Shown here in pieces: positions 25,599-34,403 of a stretch of DNA of 37,190 nt; position 1 is the first letter of the stretch, and each line of letters opens with the position of its first letter. The position numbers and the translations under genes are program-made. Source of the DNA: Synergistaceae bacterium. GTDB taxonomy: Bacteria; Synergistota; Synergistia; Synergistales; Synergistaceae. Under the pieces are notes generated by a model that did not search any database, was not told the DNA's origin, and worked only from the letters and a program-made list of their open reading frames with translations. The DNA lies in assembly GCA_031289775.1 (NCBI GenBank), contig JAITOY010000069.1, positions 1-37,190 on the forward strand, given 5' to 3'.

Positions 25599-27131
25599 TT
25601 ACAGCGGCCTCATCGTCGGGAAAAGGATGACGTCGCGGATGCTCTTCGAGTTTGTGAGGAGCATGACAGTGCGGTCGACGCCTATGCCCATGCCTCCGGT
25701 CGGCGGCATACCGTACTCCAGAGCGTTCACGAAATCCTCGTCGAACGGGTGCGACTCCTCGTCGCCCTCCTCCTTGCGCCGCGCCTGATCCGTGAAGCGC
25801 TCGCGCTGGTCGATCGGGTCGTTAAGCTCGCTGAAGGCGTTCGCGAACTCCCAGCCGTTTATGAAAAGCTCGAAGCGGTCAGTGACGTCCGGGTTTTCTC
25901 CGTTTCTCTTGGCGAGCGGCGATATCACTGTTGGGTGCCCGAAGACAAATGTCGGCTGTATCAGCTTCTGCTCCACAAACCGCTCGAAAAAAAGCGGCAG
26001 TATCTCATACCTGCCGCTGCCTCGCGGAGCGTCGACCTCGCGCTCACGCGCGAGCTTTCTCGCCTGTTCGTCAGTTATATTGATAAAGTCGATTCCAGTC
26101 TCCTCGCGCACGAGCTCCGCCATGGTAGCGCGCCGAAACGGCGGCGTCAGGTCTATCTCGACATCCTGATAGTTTATCCTTCTGTCTCCAAGCGCGTCGG
26201 CGCAGGCAACGAGGATTTCCTCGGCGAGATCCATCATGTCGCGGTAGCTCGCGTATGCCCAATAAACCTCCATGCACGTGAACTCCGGGTTGTGCCTCGG
26301 GTCCATCCCCTCGTTGCGAAAATTAGGGCCTATCTCGTACACTCGTCTGAACATGCCTACGATGAGCCGCTTCAAGTGAAGCTCCGTGGCTATCCGGAGG
26401 TACATGTCTATGCCGAGCGTGTTGTGGTGCGTGATAAACGGACGCGCGTTCGCCCCGCCGGCTATCGTGGAGAGTATCGGAGTCTGTACGTCGAGCGTGC
26501 CGTTATCCTCCAGCACACGGCGAAACGTGCTGACTATGAGCGCGCGTTTGCGGAAGACGTCCCTTACCTCCGGGTTGGCTATGAGGTCGACATACCTTCT
26601 GCGATAGCGAACCTCCGTGTCCTTCAAGCCGTGCCACTTCTCCGGCAGAGTGCGCAGGGACTTTGAAAGGAGGGAAAACTCCTTCACCTTTATGGAGAGC
26701 TCGCCGCGCCGCGTCCTGAACGGGTTGCCCTTCACGCCAACTATGTCCCCTGTGTCGACCCACTTCTTGAAAAAGGCGTAACGCTCCTCTCCAAGTTCGT
26801 TCTGCTGGAAGTAGAGCTGCAAACCGCCGGTGTCGTCCGCGAGGTTCGCGAAGGCCGCCTTGCCGTGCCGGCGCAGGGCCATCAGCCTTCCGGCAGTGCT
26901 CAGCTCGTCGTCGGACGACTCCTCTGCCTCGAGCGAATCGTACCTCTCGCGGACGTCCCGCAAGCTCGCGTCGCAATCCCAGTGGTCGTTGGCGTACGGG
27001 TCATACCCCTCGCTCCTAAGCTTCTCGAGCTTCTCCTTCCTCTGCCGGAATATCTCCTCCTCCGGCATCTCGATCTGCCCGGAACACTCTATGTTTTCAC
27101 CGGTTTCTCCAGCGTCCCTCTCGTCGGCCAT
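25599..27131 (-). CDS. lysS: Lysyl-tRNA synthetase, class II
   Basis: 510 aa. The N-terminal anticodon-binding OB fold (about 70-180, [19 protein letters not shown]) is followed by class II motif 1 ([15 protein letters not shown]), motif 2 ([24 protein letters not shown], shown here as two parts FRNEGMDP and [12 protein letters not shown] in function) and motif 3 ([11 protein letters not shown]). The protein ends in [12 protein letters not shown], typical for LysS. The ATG 27131 follows GGGAGGAG by seven bases; the frame is open further upstream, but without family similarity. An acidic N-terminal stretch of about 30 residues precedes the conserved part. Confidence 0.97.
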   Translation of the reverse strand: MADERDAGETGENIECSGQIEMPEEEIFRQRKEKLEKLRSEGYDPYANDHWDCDASLRDVRERYDSLEAEESSDDELSTAGRLMALRRHGKAAFANLADDTGGLQLYFQQNELGEERYAFFKKWVDTGDIVGVKGNPFRTRRGELSIKVKEFSLLSKSLRTLPEKWHGLKDTEVRYRRRYVDLIANPEVRDVFRKRALIVSTFRRVLEDNGTLDVQTPILSTIAGGANARPFITHHNTLGIDMYLRIATELHLKRLIVGMFRRVYEIGPNFRNEGMDPRHNPEFTCMEVYWAYASYRDMMDLAEEILVACADALGDRRINYQDVEIDLTPPFRRATMAELVREETGIDFINITDEQARKLAREREVDAPRGSGRYEILPLFFERFVEQKLIQPTFVFGHPTVISPLAKRNGENPDVTDRFELFINGWEFANAFSELNDPIDQRERFTDQARRKEEGDEESHPFDEDFVNALEYGMPPTGGMGIGVDRTVMLLTNSKSIRDVILFPTMRPL

Positions 27132-27209
27132 AAAACTACTCCTCCCATAATAACGGATAATAATGATCAATGCACCACGGTATTTTATCACATACGCGAC
27201 AGGTGCGAT

Positions 27210-28211
27210 CTATTGTTGGAGGCATGAAGGGTGAAGATCAACCCTCAGCAGGGTTTCCTCCAGGCTTGCCCAGTCGCGGCAGGCCGCGCAGTCGGCGCGA
27301 ATGACGGCGGCGCCGGGGAAACCCTTGAACAGGCCGGCGAGCATTCTTTTAACCAAAACGAGGGTAAAGCGCTCGCCCTCGTTCTCGAGGCCCTCGCGTC
27401 CCAGCGCGACTATGGCGTTCGCAACGTCGCCCGCCGTCGGATCCGTGAGGTTTCGCGGCGTCTCATACCCGAGGGCGCGGAGGGTTTTGGGGATCAAAAA
27501 CTCGTCGCGCAGAACGCCCCGGGCGGCGAGTACGGCGACGCAGCCGCCGTCTAGATACAAAGCGGCGTCCTCCGGCGCGTAATAGTCGCCGCTCGCTGCC
27601 ACGCGGCCAGGGAAAAGCGTCGCGACCTCGCGGACTTTTTCCTTGTCGGCCGCGCCTTCGTACCTCTGGGCCGCCGTCCTTCCGTGGATCATCACGAGAT
27701 CGGCCCCAGCGGCGAGTATTGTTTCGCAAAAACGCTCCGTGGCCGACGACGCGGCGGCGGACGCCTGGTCGAGGATCCTCATCTTGACCCACGCCGGCAA
27801 GCCGAAGGGTTTCAATGCCGACACCATTTCCCCAGCCACGTCGGGCCGCCCCAGAAGGCTCGCGCCAGAGCCTTTTTTTGCGACCTTCGGCATCGGGCAC
27901 GCCATGTTTATCTCGAGCGCGTCAAACCGCCTGAGCCCAAGCGCGATGGCCGCCCCTTTCGCGAGGCTCGCCGCGTCCGGCGAAAAAAGCTGAAGCGCTA
28001 TCGGCCCGCCCTCGCCCTCGTCGCCTATGAGGCGGCGTGTCCTTTTGTTTTTATACGACAGGCCAACGGCGCTTATCATCTCGGTGTGGACGAGCGCCGC
28101 GCCGAGTTTTTTATGAAAATCCCGAAACGTGCGAGTCGTCACGCCAGCGAGGGGCGCGAGCCAAATTGGAGAAGATACCCTCGCGCCCCCTATTTCGAGA
28201 TCAGCCCTCAT
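27210..28211 (-). CDS. tRNA-dihydrouridine synthase (Dus family)
   Basis: 333 aa FMN-dependent TIM-barrel enzyme that reduces uridine to dihydrouridine in tRNA D-loops. Signatures are WLAPLAGVTTRTFRDFHKKLGA, TEMISAVGL, LQLFSPD, EINMACPMPKVAKKGSGASLL with the catalytic Cys, and MIHGRTAAQRYEG. The flavin-phosphate site reads AASGDYYAPEDA where many have NGDI. It is a DusB/DusA-type protein, but the specificity cannot be set from sequence. The ATG overlaps the coaX end by 11 bases. Confidence 0.92.
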   Translation of the reverse strand: MRADLEIGGARVSSPIWLAPLAGVTTRTFRDFHKKLGAALVHTEMISAVGLSYKNKRTRRLIGDEGEGGPIALQLFSPDAASLAKGAAIALGLRRFDALEINMACPMPKVAKKGSGASLLGRPDVAGEMVSALKPFGLPAWVKMRILDQASAAASSATERFCETILAAGADLVMIHGRTAAQRYEGAADKEKVREVATLFPGRVAASGDYYAPEDAALYLDGGCVAVLAARGVLRDEFLIPKTLRALGYETPRNLTDPTAGDVANAIVALGREGLENEGERFTLVLVKRMLAGLFKGFPGAAVIRADCAACRDWASLEETLLRVDLHPSCLQQ

Positions 28212-28980
28212 GGCGATTTTTGCCGACCCCGCGCTTGTAGATTATCAACAGGCCGTCCAGTGTCAGCCAGGGCTCGATGTGGGTTATCGTCTTCGACTGG
28301 TTTGCCAGAATCTCGGCGTGGCCGCCTGTCGCGATGACTGGCGTCCTAGCCCCCAGCTCCGAAAAAATCCCCTCGACAAGCGAGTCGACGAGGCCTGTGT
28401 AGCCGTTTACTATACCGGACTGGACGGCACTCACCGTACTTCTTCCAATGTAGCGATCAGGGGCCGTCAGCGCGATCTGAGGCAGTTTGGCCGCGCGAGA
28501 AAAAAGCGTCTCCATGCTGACGGCGAGGCCAGGGGCTATGGCGCCCCCTATGTACGAACCGGCCGCCGAGACGACATCGAGGGTTATGGCGGTTCCGAGG
28601 TCGACTGTGATGATCGGGCGCCCGTATTTCGTCATCGCGGCGACCGAGTTGACGAGCCTGTCCGAGCCAACCTCGTCCGGGTTGTCCGTGTCGACATCGA
28701 GCCCGAGGTCTATGTGGCGCGAGACGACCACAGGTCTCACGCCCAGATAGGCGCAAATAGCCTCGTACCATACCTCCTCCAGTCTTGGCACGACGCTCGA
28801 CAGGATCGCGCCGTCGACGGCGTCGGACAGACCCTCACGGAAGACGAGGCTGCGCAGGAGGATCCCGGCCTCGTCGCTCGTGCGGTCAGACGACGACAGC
28901 CTCCAGTGGCCTGTCAGGGAGTCGCCGTCGAAAACCCCGACGACGATGTTTGTGTTGCCTATGTCGAGTACAAGAAGCAT
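28201..28980 (-). CDS. coaX: Type III pantothenate kinase CoaX
   Basis: 259 aa ASKHA-fold kinase, the first step of coenzyme A synthesis. The motifs are DIGNTNIVVGVFDGD (phosphate 1), GSDRLVNSVAA, VDLGTAITLDVV (phosphate 2, with the catalytic Asp in GNT/D...), GGAIAPGL and the ATGGHAE adenosine region. Type III enzymes need a monovalent cation and resist CoA feedback. It sits between comEC and dus; gene order is co-directional with short spacing, and the Shine-Dalgarno GAGGAGG precedes the ATG. Confidence 0.95.
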   Translation of the reverse strand: MLLVLDIGNTNIVVGVFDGDSLTGHWRLSSSDRTSDEAGILLRSLVFREGLSDAVDGAILSSVVPRLEEVWYEAICAYLGVRPVVVSRHIDLGLDVDTDNPDEVGSDRLVNSVAAMTKYGRPIITVDLGTAITLDVVSAAGSYIGGAIAPGLAVSMETLFSRAAKLPQIALTAPDRYIGRSTVSAVQSGIVNGYTGLVDSLVEGIFSELGARTPVIATGGHAEILANQSKTITHIEPWLTLDGLLIIYKRGVGKNRHEG

Positions 28981-29077
28981 TTAAACAAAAGCCTCCTCGA
29001 GATAAAATAGGGACGCTGGTCTGGCCTCCTCGCGGACATGCGCAAAACCGGCGATTTTGTTTCTCATGCGCGGTATT

Positions 29078-30610
29078 TTACACTAAAAACAGCAGCGCAA
29101 ATACGCCGAACAGACTTATACCGCTCGCAAAACAAGCCCGCGTCCCGCCAAATCCGCAGGCGCGTCCGAAAAAATAAACGAGCGCCGCTATGCCCAAGAG
29201 GAGCAGCGGAACCGAGAAATCCACGTTCCAGGGGCAGAGCGCCAGAAGGTTGAGCGAAAAGCGCTCCCATCTCAAAAACAGGAACTCCGGTATCGCGGCC
29301 GCGTAAACTCCGAAGGAGAGGCCCAAGAGCGACGGCATGGACAGGGCAAACGCGAGAGGGAAAAGAACCCCGAACGCCGGCAGCGCGAAAATATTTACGA
29401 AGAGGCCGACTAAGGGTGAACCTCCAAATGTCCATGAGGCCTGAAGAGTGGTGGCGAGCCAGACGAGGGCGGACGCTAAAAAAAACCTCGCCCTCGTCTG
29501 GATCGAGCCCGTTGATGTGATGGAGAGCGCGGCAAGCATGGATAACCTCCACCCCACGTCGTCGAAGAGCCAGGGGTTGTGGATGAGCATTATCGCCCCG
29601 GCGGCGCACACCGAGTTGAAGGGTTTTCCGCGGCGGCCGATGAGCCGGCCGCCGATAACGAGCTGAATCATAAACGCGGCCCTCATAGCGCTCGGCGCGG
29701 CCCCAGTCATGGCGACATACAGCCATACGAGCGCGCTTATAATGTAGAGCCTCGATCTGACGCCCTTCAGGAAAAACCAGAGTATTCCAAATACTATAGC
29801 CACGTGGGCGCCTGAGACGGCAAGCAGATGGGAGGTTCCTACAGACTTGTGAAGGTCTGAAAGCGACCTGTCCCTCTCGCCCACGAGAGACGCGAGTACG
29901 TAACCGGCTGTGCGCGGCGGAAGAGCCTTCTTTATGCGAGAGGCAAGCGATGTTCTCCACGAGACGAGACCTCTGGAGACCCCAAGACGTCTCGCTTCGG
30001 GACGCGTGATCGCGGCGACCGCTCCCTGCGCTCTCCAATAAAGATACTCGTCGAACGCCCGGCCATCCAGGGCTCGTTTGAAGGGCCCGAGGCGGCCAGA
30101 AAACGACACGCGATCGCCTGCCGTAAAATCGGGCGGGCCGTCAGGAACGGCGTCGAGTTTCAACACATATCTTCCCTTCGGTGAGTCCAGGAGCGCGACT
30201 CTGCCGAAACCCCACTCCCTGTCGTCTATTACTGTTCCGCTCGACTCGACAGACATCGGCGGGCTCGCGAGCCCCAACGCATAGTTAAAGTTCTCCGCTC
30301 CCTCCCGGGAGAGCGAAATATACAGCGCGCCGGCGAGCGCCATGAAAAACAGAACCGACACCGCCGGCCCAGACGCCTTGTTCGGCCTGCGCGTGCCTAA
30401 AACCCCCCACCCCGCCGTCGCGAGAAGCGATATCGGCAGAGCGGCGGAGAACGGAAAGCAAAACGTCTCGCGGAGGAACAAAAATAAAACCCAGCACGAA
30501 AGCGGCAAAAATGCCGGCGCCGTTGAAAGGGGCGAGTCGAAGTTGACCGGCGGGCGATTATCTCGATACTGTGATGAGATCCCTGACAGCCTCAAAGCGC
30601 TTCTGTCCAA
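29078..30610 (-). CDS. comEC: ComEC/Rec2-family DNA channel protein, lacking the metallo-beta-lactamase domain
   Basis: 510 aa, strongly hydrophobic with many predicted membrane spans. The N-terminal DUF4131-like part (about 30-210) has spans near 30-110 and a soluble OB-like segment. The Competence domain (about 225-480) contains SHLLAVSGAHVAIVFGILWF and MTGAAPSAMRAAFM, the family hallmarks. ComEC carries single-stranded DNA across the inner membrane during transformation. Many homologues continue into a metallo-beta-lactamase domain of about 250 residues; this one stops right after the membrane domain. The TTG start at 30610 overlaps comEA by 53 bases and has an oddly close Shine-Dalgarno, so the true start may be later. 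Confidence 0.9.
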   Translation of the reverse strand: MDRSALRLSGISSQYRDNRPPVNFDSPLSTAPAFLPLSCWVLFLFLRETFCFPFSAALPISLLATAGWGVLGTRRPNKASGPAVSVLFFMALAGALYISLSREGAENFNYALGLASPPMSVESSGTVIDDREWGFGRVALLDSPKGRYVLKLDAVPDGPPDFTAGDRVSFSGRLGPFKRALDGRAFDEYLYWRAQGAVAAITRPEARRLGVSRGLVSWRTSLASRIKKALPPRTAGYVLASLVGERDRSLSDLHKSVGTSHLLAVSGAHVAIVFGILWFFLKGVRSRLYIISALVWLYVAMTGAAPSAMRAAFMIQLVIGGRLIGRRGKPFNSVCAAGAIMLIHNPWLFDDVGWRLSMLAALSITSTGSIQTRARFFLASALVWLATTLQASWTFGGSPLVGLFVNIFALPAFGVLFPLAFALSMPSLLGLSFGVYAAAIPEFLFLRWERFSLNLLALCPWNVDFSVPLLLLGIAALVYFFGRACGFGGTRACFASGISLFGVFALLFLV

Positions 30611-31328
30611 TTCCCCTGACCTTCATGAGGTCTGACGTATCGAAAAAGGGCCCGTTCGCGCTCCGATATTCGACTATGGCGGCTGAAATCGACGGCCCAA
30701 CGCCTGGGAGCGACTGAAGCTCCTCCGCGGCCGCGCTGTTTATGTCGATTTTGCCCGGCGCGCTCTCACTCTTTTGATCGTTTGCCGGGTTTTTCGAGTT
30801 TTTGGGCCTTGTAATCACTGGCGCGCCGCTAGTTGCGCCGCCCGCGTCGACAGGCGATGGGGGCTCTTGAACTATAGATAAAGAGCCTGAAGGATTATTT
30901 TGCACGGTCTCAGAGGCTGTGGCGTCTCGTTGCGGTATCCTTATATGAACGCCGTCCTCGATTTTCTCCGCGAGGTTCACGGCCTCCGGGTCGGCGCGCA
31001 CGGAGAATCCGCCAGCGATCCTGACGGCGTCGTTCATCCTGCTTCCGTGCGGAACCTCGTAGACGCCCGGCCTCATTACGCTTCCTGTGACGTAGACGAC
31101 CCAGTTGCCGGCCGGCCTCGTAAAATACTCGTCGTCAGGGTAGGGCGAGCTCTCGGCGAACTCGGGCGTGGGCGGCGCCGCATTGTCTGTCTCCAAAGCC
31201 ATGGGGGAAAATTTCCCGTGCAGGAGAACGACTAAAAAAATGGCAAAAAGGGCGAGACCGGCGCCGGCAGTCATAAAAATATGCCCCTTATACCGAGACG
31301 TCTCGAGTGCCCGCCAAAAATCTCTCAC
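30558..31328 (-). CDS. comEA: ComEA-like DNA receptor (SLBB plus helix-hairpin-helix)
   Basis: About 256 aa. An N-terminal membrane anchor (about 16-36) is followed by an SLBB domain (about 78-135, VYVTGSVMRPGVYEVPHGSR), a Pro/Ser-rich linker and a C-terminal HhH2 DNA-binding domain (INSAAAEELQSLPGVGPSIS, then VRGIGQKRFEAVRDLI). ComEA binds incoming double-stranded DNA and hands it to ComEC, encoded next. I start at GTG 31328 because it overlaps the miaB stop as GTGA and has GGAG seven bases upstream; an ATG 24 bases earlier lies inside miaB. Confidence 0.92.
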   Translation of the reverse strand: MRDFWRALETSRYKGHIFMTAGAGLALFAIFLVVLLHGKFSPMALETDNAAPPTPEFAESSPYPDDEYFTRPAGNWVVYVTGSVMRPGVYEVPHGSRMNDAVRIAGGFSVRADPEAVNLAEKIEDGVHIRIPQRDATASETVQNNPSGSLSIVQEPPSPVDAGGATSGAPVITRPKNSKNPANDQKSESAPGKIDINSAAAEELQSLPGVGPSISAAIVEYRSANGPFFDTSDLMKVRGIGQKRFEAVRDLITVSR

Positions 31329-32650
31329 AGCAGCTCTCCGTCGAGACACCACGGGCTCGAACCGGTAATACGGGCCTCGCGAACGGTTCCTGCCATAGCC
31401 GGATTCGCTTTTACGAGCACGACCTTGTCGGTGATCGTGCGCCCCTGCAGGAGTCCTTCGCCTTTCGGAGCGGCCTCGTCGAGAAGCACCTCGAAGGAGC
31501 GGCCGACGAGAGCCTCGTTTATCTCCGCGGATACGCGCGACTGGGTTTCGTTGACGAGCGCGAGCCTCCTCGCCCTCTCTGGCGGCGGCACCTGATCCGT
31601 CCTTTTTGCGGCTGGGGTTCCTTCGCGCGGCGAATACGCGGCTGAGTGGACGAGGTCAAACCTCGTCTCCTCTATCAGCTTTAGCGACTGTTCGAACTCC
31701 TCGTCAGTCTCGCCGGGAAAACCCACGATCAGGTCGGTCGTGAGACCCAGCTCCGGCAGAGACGCGCGGATTTTATTCACCGTGTCGACGTATTGAGCCT
31801 TTGTATATTTCCTGTTCATCTCCTTCAGCACCTTATCGCTCCCAGCCTGCACAGGCAGGTTTATACCAGGGCAGATGCCGCGGTGCGATACCATGACGTC
31901 GAGAATGTCGTCAGTGAAGTCGACCGGGTGCGAGGTCGTGAAGCGCAGGCGTTTCAGGCCGTTTATAGACGCGACGTCCGAGAGCAGGTTCGCGAAGCTG
32001 TAGTTTTTTTTGCTTGCGGCAAAATCCTTCCCATAAGAGTTGACGTTCTGCCCCAGGAGGGTCAGCTCGACCGCTCCGGCCTCGACGAGGCGGCGGGCCT
32101 CGTTCAATATTTCGCCTGGGGCGCGCGACCCGAACCTGCCCCGGACGTATGGGACAATGCAGTATGAGCAGAACTGGTCGCAGCCGTGAGTTATCGTTAT
32201 GTAGGCCTTGTGCCCGTTATTCGCGCGAGCCGGCGCGCAGGACAGGTCGTCGAGCTCTGTTGGCGAGTCGAGGCAGATAAAGGGGCCGCCTCCGGCCAAC
32301 GCCGAGGCTATGGACATCGGCACGAGGCCGAGGCTCCTTGGGCCTGCTATGACCCTCACCCAGGGGAATTTTTTCGCGACATCGAGACCGGTTCTCTGCG
32401 CCATGCATCCAAGAAGCGCGACGAACGGCCTGCGGTTTTTCTCCCAGAGCGGCCTGAACCTGCCCAGTTCGCTCATCACTTTTTGCTCGGCCTTCTCCCT
32501 GATGCTGCACGTCACGAAAATCACGACGTCCGAATCCATTACGTCGTCCGACTCGCTCCAGCCCATGTCCTTCATAGCGCCGCGAAGCCTGTCTCCGTCG
32601 TATGCGTTCATCTGGCAGCCGTACACGAATATTAAAAATGTCCGTTTCAA
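31325..32650 (-). CDS. miaB: tRNA-2-methylthio-N6-dimethylallyladenosine synthase MiaB
   Basis: 441 aa radical-SAM methylthiotransferase that converts i6A37 to ms2i6A37, acting after MiaA (124-1101). The N-terminal domain binds the auxiliary cluster through C12 (YGCQMN), C48 (VTCSIRE) and C82 (LGCMAQ). The radical-SAM motif is C157-x3-C161-x2-C164 (HGCDQFCSYC). A TRAM domain closes the protein. The long upstream open frame is not conserved in the family; TTG 32650 has AAGGGGCG six bases upstream, and the resulting length is typical. The gene heads the long minus-strand run. Confidence 0.95.
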   Translation of the reverse strand: MKRTFLIFVYGCQMNAYDGDRLRGAMKDMGWSESDDVMDSDVVIFVTCSIREKAEQKVMSELGRFRPLWEKNRRPFVALLGCMAQRTGLDVAKKFPWVRVIAGPRSLGLVPMSIASALAGGGPFICLDSPTELDDLSCAPARANNGHKAYITITHGCDQFCSYCIVPYVRGRFGSRAPGEILNEARRLVEAGAVELTLLGQNVNSYGKDFAASKKNYSFANLLSDVASINGLKRLRFTTSHPVDFTDDILDVMVSHRGICPGINLPVQAGSDKVLKEMNRKYTKAQYVDTVNKIRASLPELGLTTDLIVGFPGETDEEFEQSLKLIEETRFDLVHSAAYSPREGTPAAKRTDQVPPPERARRLALVNETQSRVSAEINEALVGRSFEVLLDEAAPKGEGLLQGRTITDKVVLVKANPAMAGTVREARITGSSPWCLDGELL

Positions 32651-32746
32651 TGATTTCGCCCCTTGTTTTTTTGTTTGCTGTTTGCGCGCCGCGTTTCCAT
32701 AACATGGTATCATATCGATTATATTCGAATGGAGGGGGTGTTTGGC

Positions 32747-33223
32747 ATGTTTGGATACATGAAAAGGGCGTTGACAGTTACGATTATTCTTGCCGCGCTT
32801 CTCATATCGCGGGGTTTCGCCCTCGCGGCCTCGTTGGGAACCCCGGAAGGATGGGAGAGCGGAGAGCTCAAGACTGTTCAGCTGGAGGCGGTCTCTGGAA
32901 ACCAAGGCACATGGTTCGAGAGAACCTATAAAACCGCAACCGGCGCCTCTATCACAGCGACGCTAATGGAGGGCAAGGGGGCGTCCTGGCATAATGTGCC
33001 TTTAGCGCCGCCGCCGCGCGACCAGGGCGGACTATTCGGAGGCGAGATCTACAGAAAATTCACGACATACGGACGCGAGGCAGTGATCGAGCGGCGTCCT
33101 TTCATGGGGACAGTCCTTGCCATGAAGGCTGACGGGGCGACGCTGACGCTCGAATGCCGCGACTCTGCCATACTCGACGACGAACTCGTCAGGTACGCGG
33201 ACGAACTTTTAAAGGACGGCTGA
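32747..33223 (+). CDS. Secreted protein of unknown function
   Basis: 158 aa. A clear Sec signal peptide begins MFGYMKRALTVTIILAALL and ends at about residue 28 (ALAA, no lipobox Cys). The mature part of about 130 residues has Trp-, Gly- and Thr-rich beta-type sequence (EGWESGELKTVQLEA, GASITATLMEGKG) and a Pro-rich loop LAPPPRD; the end is acidic. I recognise no family. The ATG lies six bases after GGAGGGGGTG. The gene is monocistronic, divergent from miaB, and followed by a strong terminator. Confidence 0.8.
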   Translation: MFGYMKRALTVTIILAALLISRGFALAASLGTPEGWESGELKTVQLEAVSGNQGTWFERTYKTATGASITATLMEGKGASWHNVPLAPPPRDQGGLFGGEIYRKFTTYGREAVIERRPFMGTVLAMKADGATLTLECRDSAILDDELVRYADELLKDG

Positions 33224-33317
33224 TTTATCGTCATTGGCCTGAAACGAGCCGGCTGAAAGCCAGACAACCTCTGAACGCCGGATTAAACCGAGACGCGGCC
33301 CGCTCTCGTCAAAAAAA

Positions 33318-33346
33318 GTCGGAGCTTGTCCGGCTCCGGCTTTTTT
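33318..33346. terminator. Bidirectional terminator between the secreted-protein gene and rubredoxin
   Basis: GTCGGAGC (33318-33325) pairs with GCTCCGGC (33333-33340), one G-U pair, around a 7-base loop, with T6 after it and A7 before it (33311-33317). It suits both converging genes. Confidence 0.88.
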
Positions 33347-33396
33347 GATGGCACATTATTATGTATTCCACGACGAACACCGGGATTTTGTCCTGT

Positions 33397-33555
33397 CTAT
33401 TCAGGCTCGAACATGTCTTTTCCTACACCGCAGATCGGGCACACCCAATCGTCCGGGATGTCGTCGAACGGCGTCCCCGGCGCCACACCAGAGTCCGGAT
33501 CTCCCGCAGCAGGCTCGTAAATATAACCACACACGGAACAGACGAACTTTTGCAT
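33397..33555 (-). CDS. Rubredoxin
   Basis: 52 aa. The Fe(SCys)4 ligands are C6-x2-C9 (CSVCGYIY) and C39-x2-C42 (CPICGVGK); the conserved core [18 protein letters not shown] and the [10 protein letters not shown] loop confirm it. Rubredoxins are one-electron carriers for oxygen- and superoxide-reducing enzymes in anaerobes. The ATG is six bases after a strong AAGGAGGTC Shine-Dalgarno. It appears monocistronic, with its own promoter and the shared terminator. I see no partner reductase in the window. Confidence 0.97.
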   Translation of the reverse strand: MQKFVCSVCGYIYEPAAGDPDSGVAPGTPFDDIPDDWVCPICGVGKDMFEPE

Positions 33556-33608
33556 GAATTGACCTCCTTAATTTTACGCAGCTTCAGATTTGTAGAAACT
33601 ATCAGGTT

Positions 33609-33636
33609 ATTATATGCCCATTATTCTAATTGCAAA
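33609..33636 (-). promoter_or_regulatory. Rubredoxin promoter
   Basis: On the minus strand: TTTGCA (33631-33636), a 16-base spacer and a perfect TATAAT (33609-33614). An alternative -35 TTGCAA gives a 15-base spacer. The start is about 50 bases upstream of the ATG. Confidence 0.6.
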
Positions 33637-33682
33637 CCCCCCAGCCCGCAAAAAGTACGAAAATATTGCCGGCCCGGCCGGC

Positions 33683-34225
33683 CTACCTGAAAAACTCCTT
33701 GCTTTTGACGAGATAGTCCCAGCCCGACCAGACGGTGAGCAGCATGGCGATCCACATCACGGGCAGAGCGTACGGGATGTTGAAGATCATCATGACGATG
33801 GCGATTATCTGGCTCACTGTCTTGATCTTCCCGCCAGCGGACGCGTGTATCACAACCCCCTCCACGGCGGCAACCATCCTGATGCCGGATACGATAAACT
33901 CGCGGGAGACTATGACCACCACCATCCATGCCTCGATGCGCCTCAGCTGCACGAGCGAGATGAGCGCCGCCACCACCAGTATCTTGTCGGCGAGCGGGTC
34001 GATGAACTTCCCGAGGTTCGTCACTATCTTTCTTTTTCGGGCGATGTAACCGTCAGCGGCGTCCGTTATCGAAGCCGCGATAAAAACGACGCCGGCCAAT
34101 ATGTCGCAGACGTCAAACCCGTACAGCGTCCCAAACTGCCCCCTGACCGCGAGAAACGCAATCACGAACGGGGTCAGGAAAACTCGAGACATACTCAGTA
34201 GATTTGGCAGATTCCAAGAGGACAT
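33683..34225 (-). CDS. pgsA: CDP-diacylglycerol--glycerol-3-phosphate 3-phosphatidyltransferase
   Basis: 180 aa polytopic membrane enzyme that makes phosphatidylglycerol phosphate. The CDP-alcohol phosphotransferase motif D-G-x2-A-R-x8-G-x3-D-x3-D is complete in DGYIARKRKIVTNLGK followed by FIDPLAD. It begins NLPNLLSMSRVFLTPFVIAFL, as PgsA proteins do, and about five spans are visible. The ATG follows GAGGGGAG. It converges on nothing in particular: rubredoxin lies 127 bases downstream on the same strand with its own promoter. Confidence 0.95.
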   Translation of the reverse strand: MSSWNLPNLLSMSRVFLTPFVIAFLAVRGQFGTLYGFDVCDILAGVVFIAASITDAADGYIARKRKIVTNLGKFIDPLADKILVVAALISLVQLRRIEAWMVVVIVSREFIVSGIRMVAAVEGVVIHASAGGKIKTVSQIIAIVMMIFNIPYALPVMWIAMLLTVWSGWDYLVKSKEFFR

Positions 34226-34369
34226 CCGCGCCAGCTCCCCTCATTGAATTCATTTATTATGTGCCGCTCAGCTCAACGTATCGTAGTATAGACGTTTGTT
34301 TCGGTTTCTTCCAGCATTATTTACCGCGATTTCAAGGAAAGGCGATCCCAATATGATCCTATATACCCA

Positions 34370-34397
34370 TTGCGTTTAACGCTTTTTCCCTTATAAT
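34370..34397 (+). promoter_or_regulatory. Promoter for the pilin leader transcript
   Basis: TTGCGT (34370-34375), a 16-base spacer and TATAAT (34392-34397). It is part of a 53-base module starting at AATATGA (34350) that recurs, gap-free, upstream of pilC. Confidence 0.6.
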
Positions 34398-34403
34398 AAT
34401 AGG

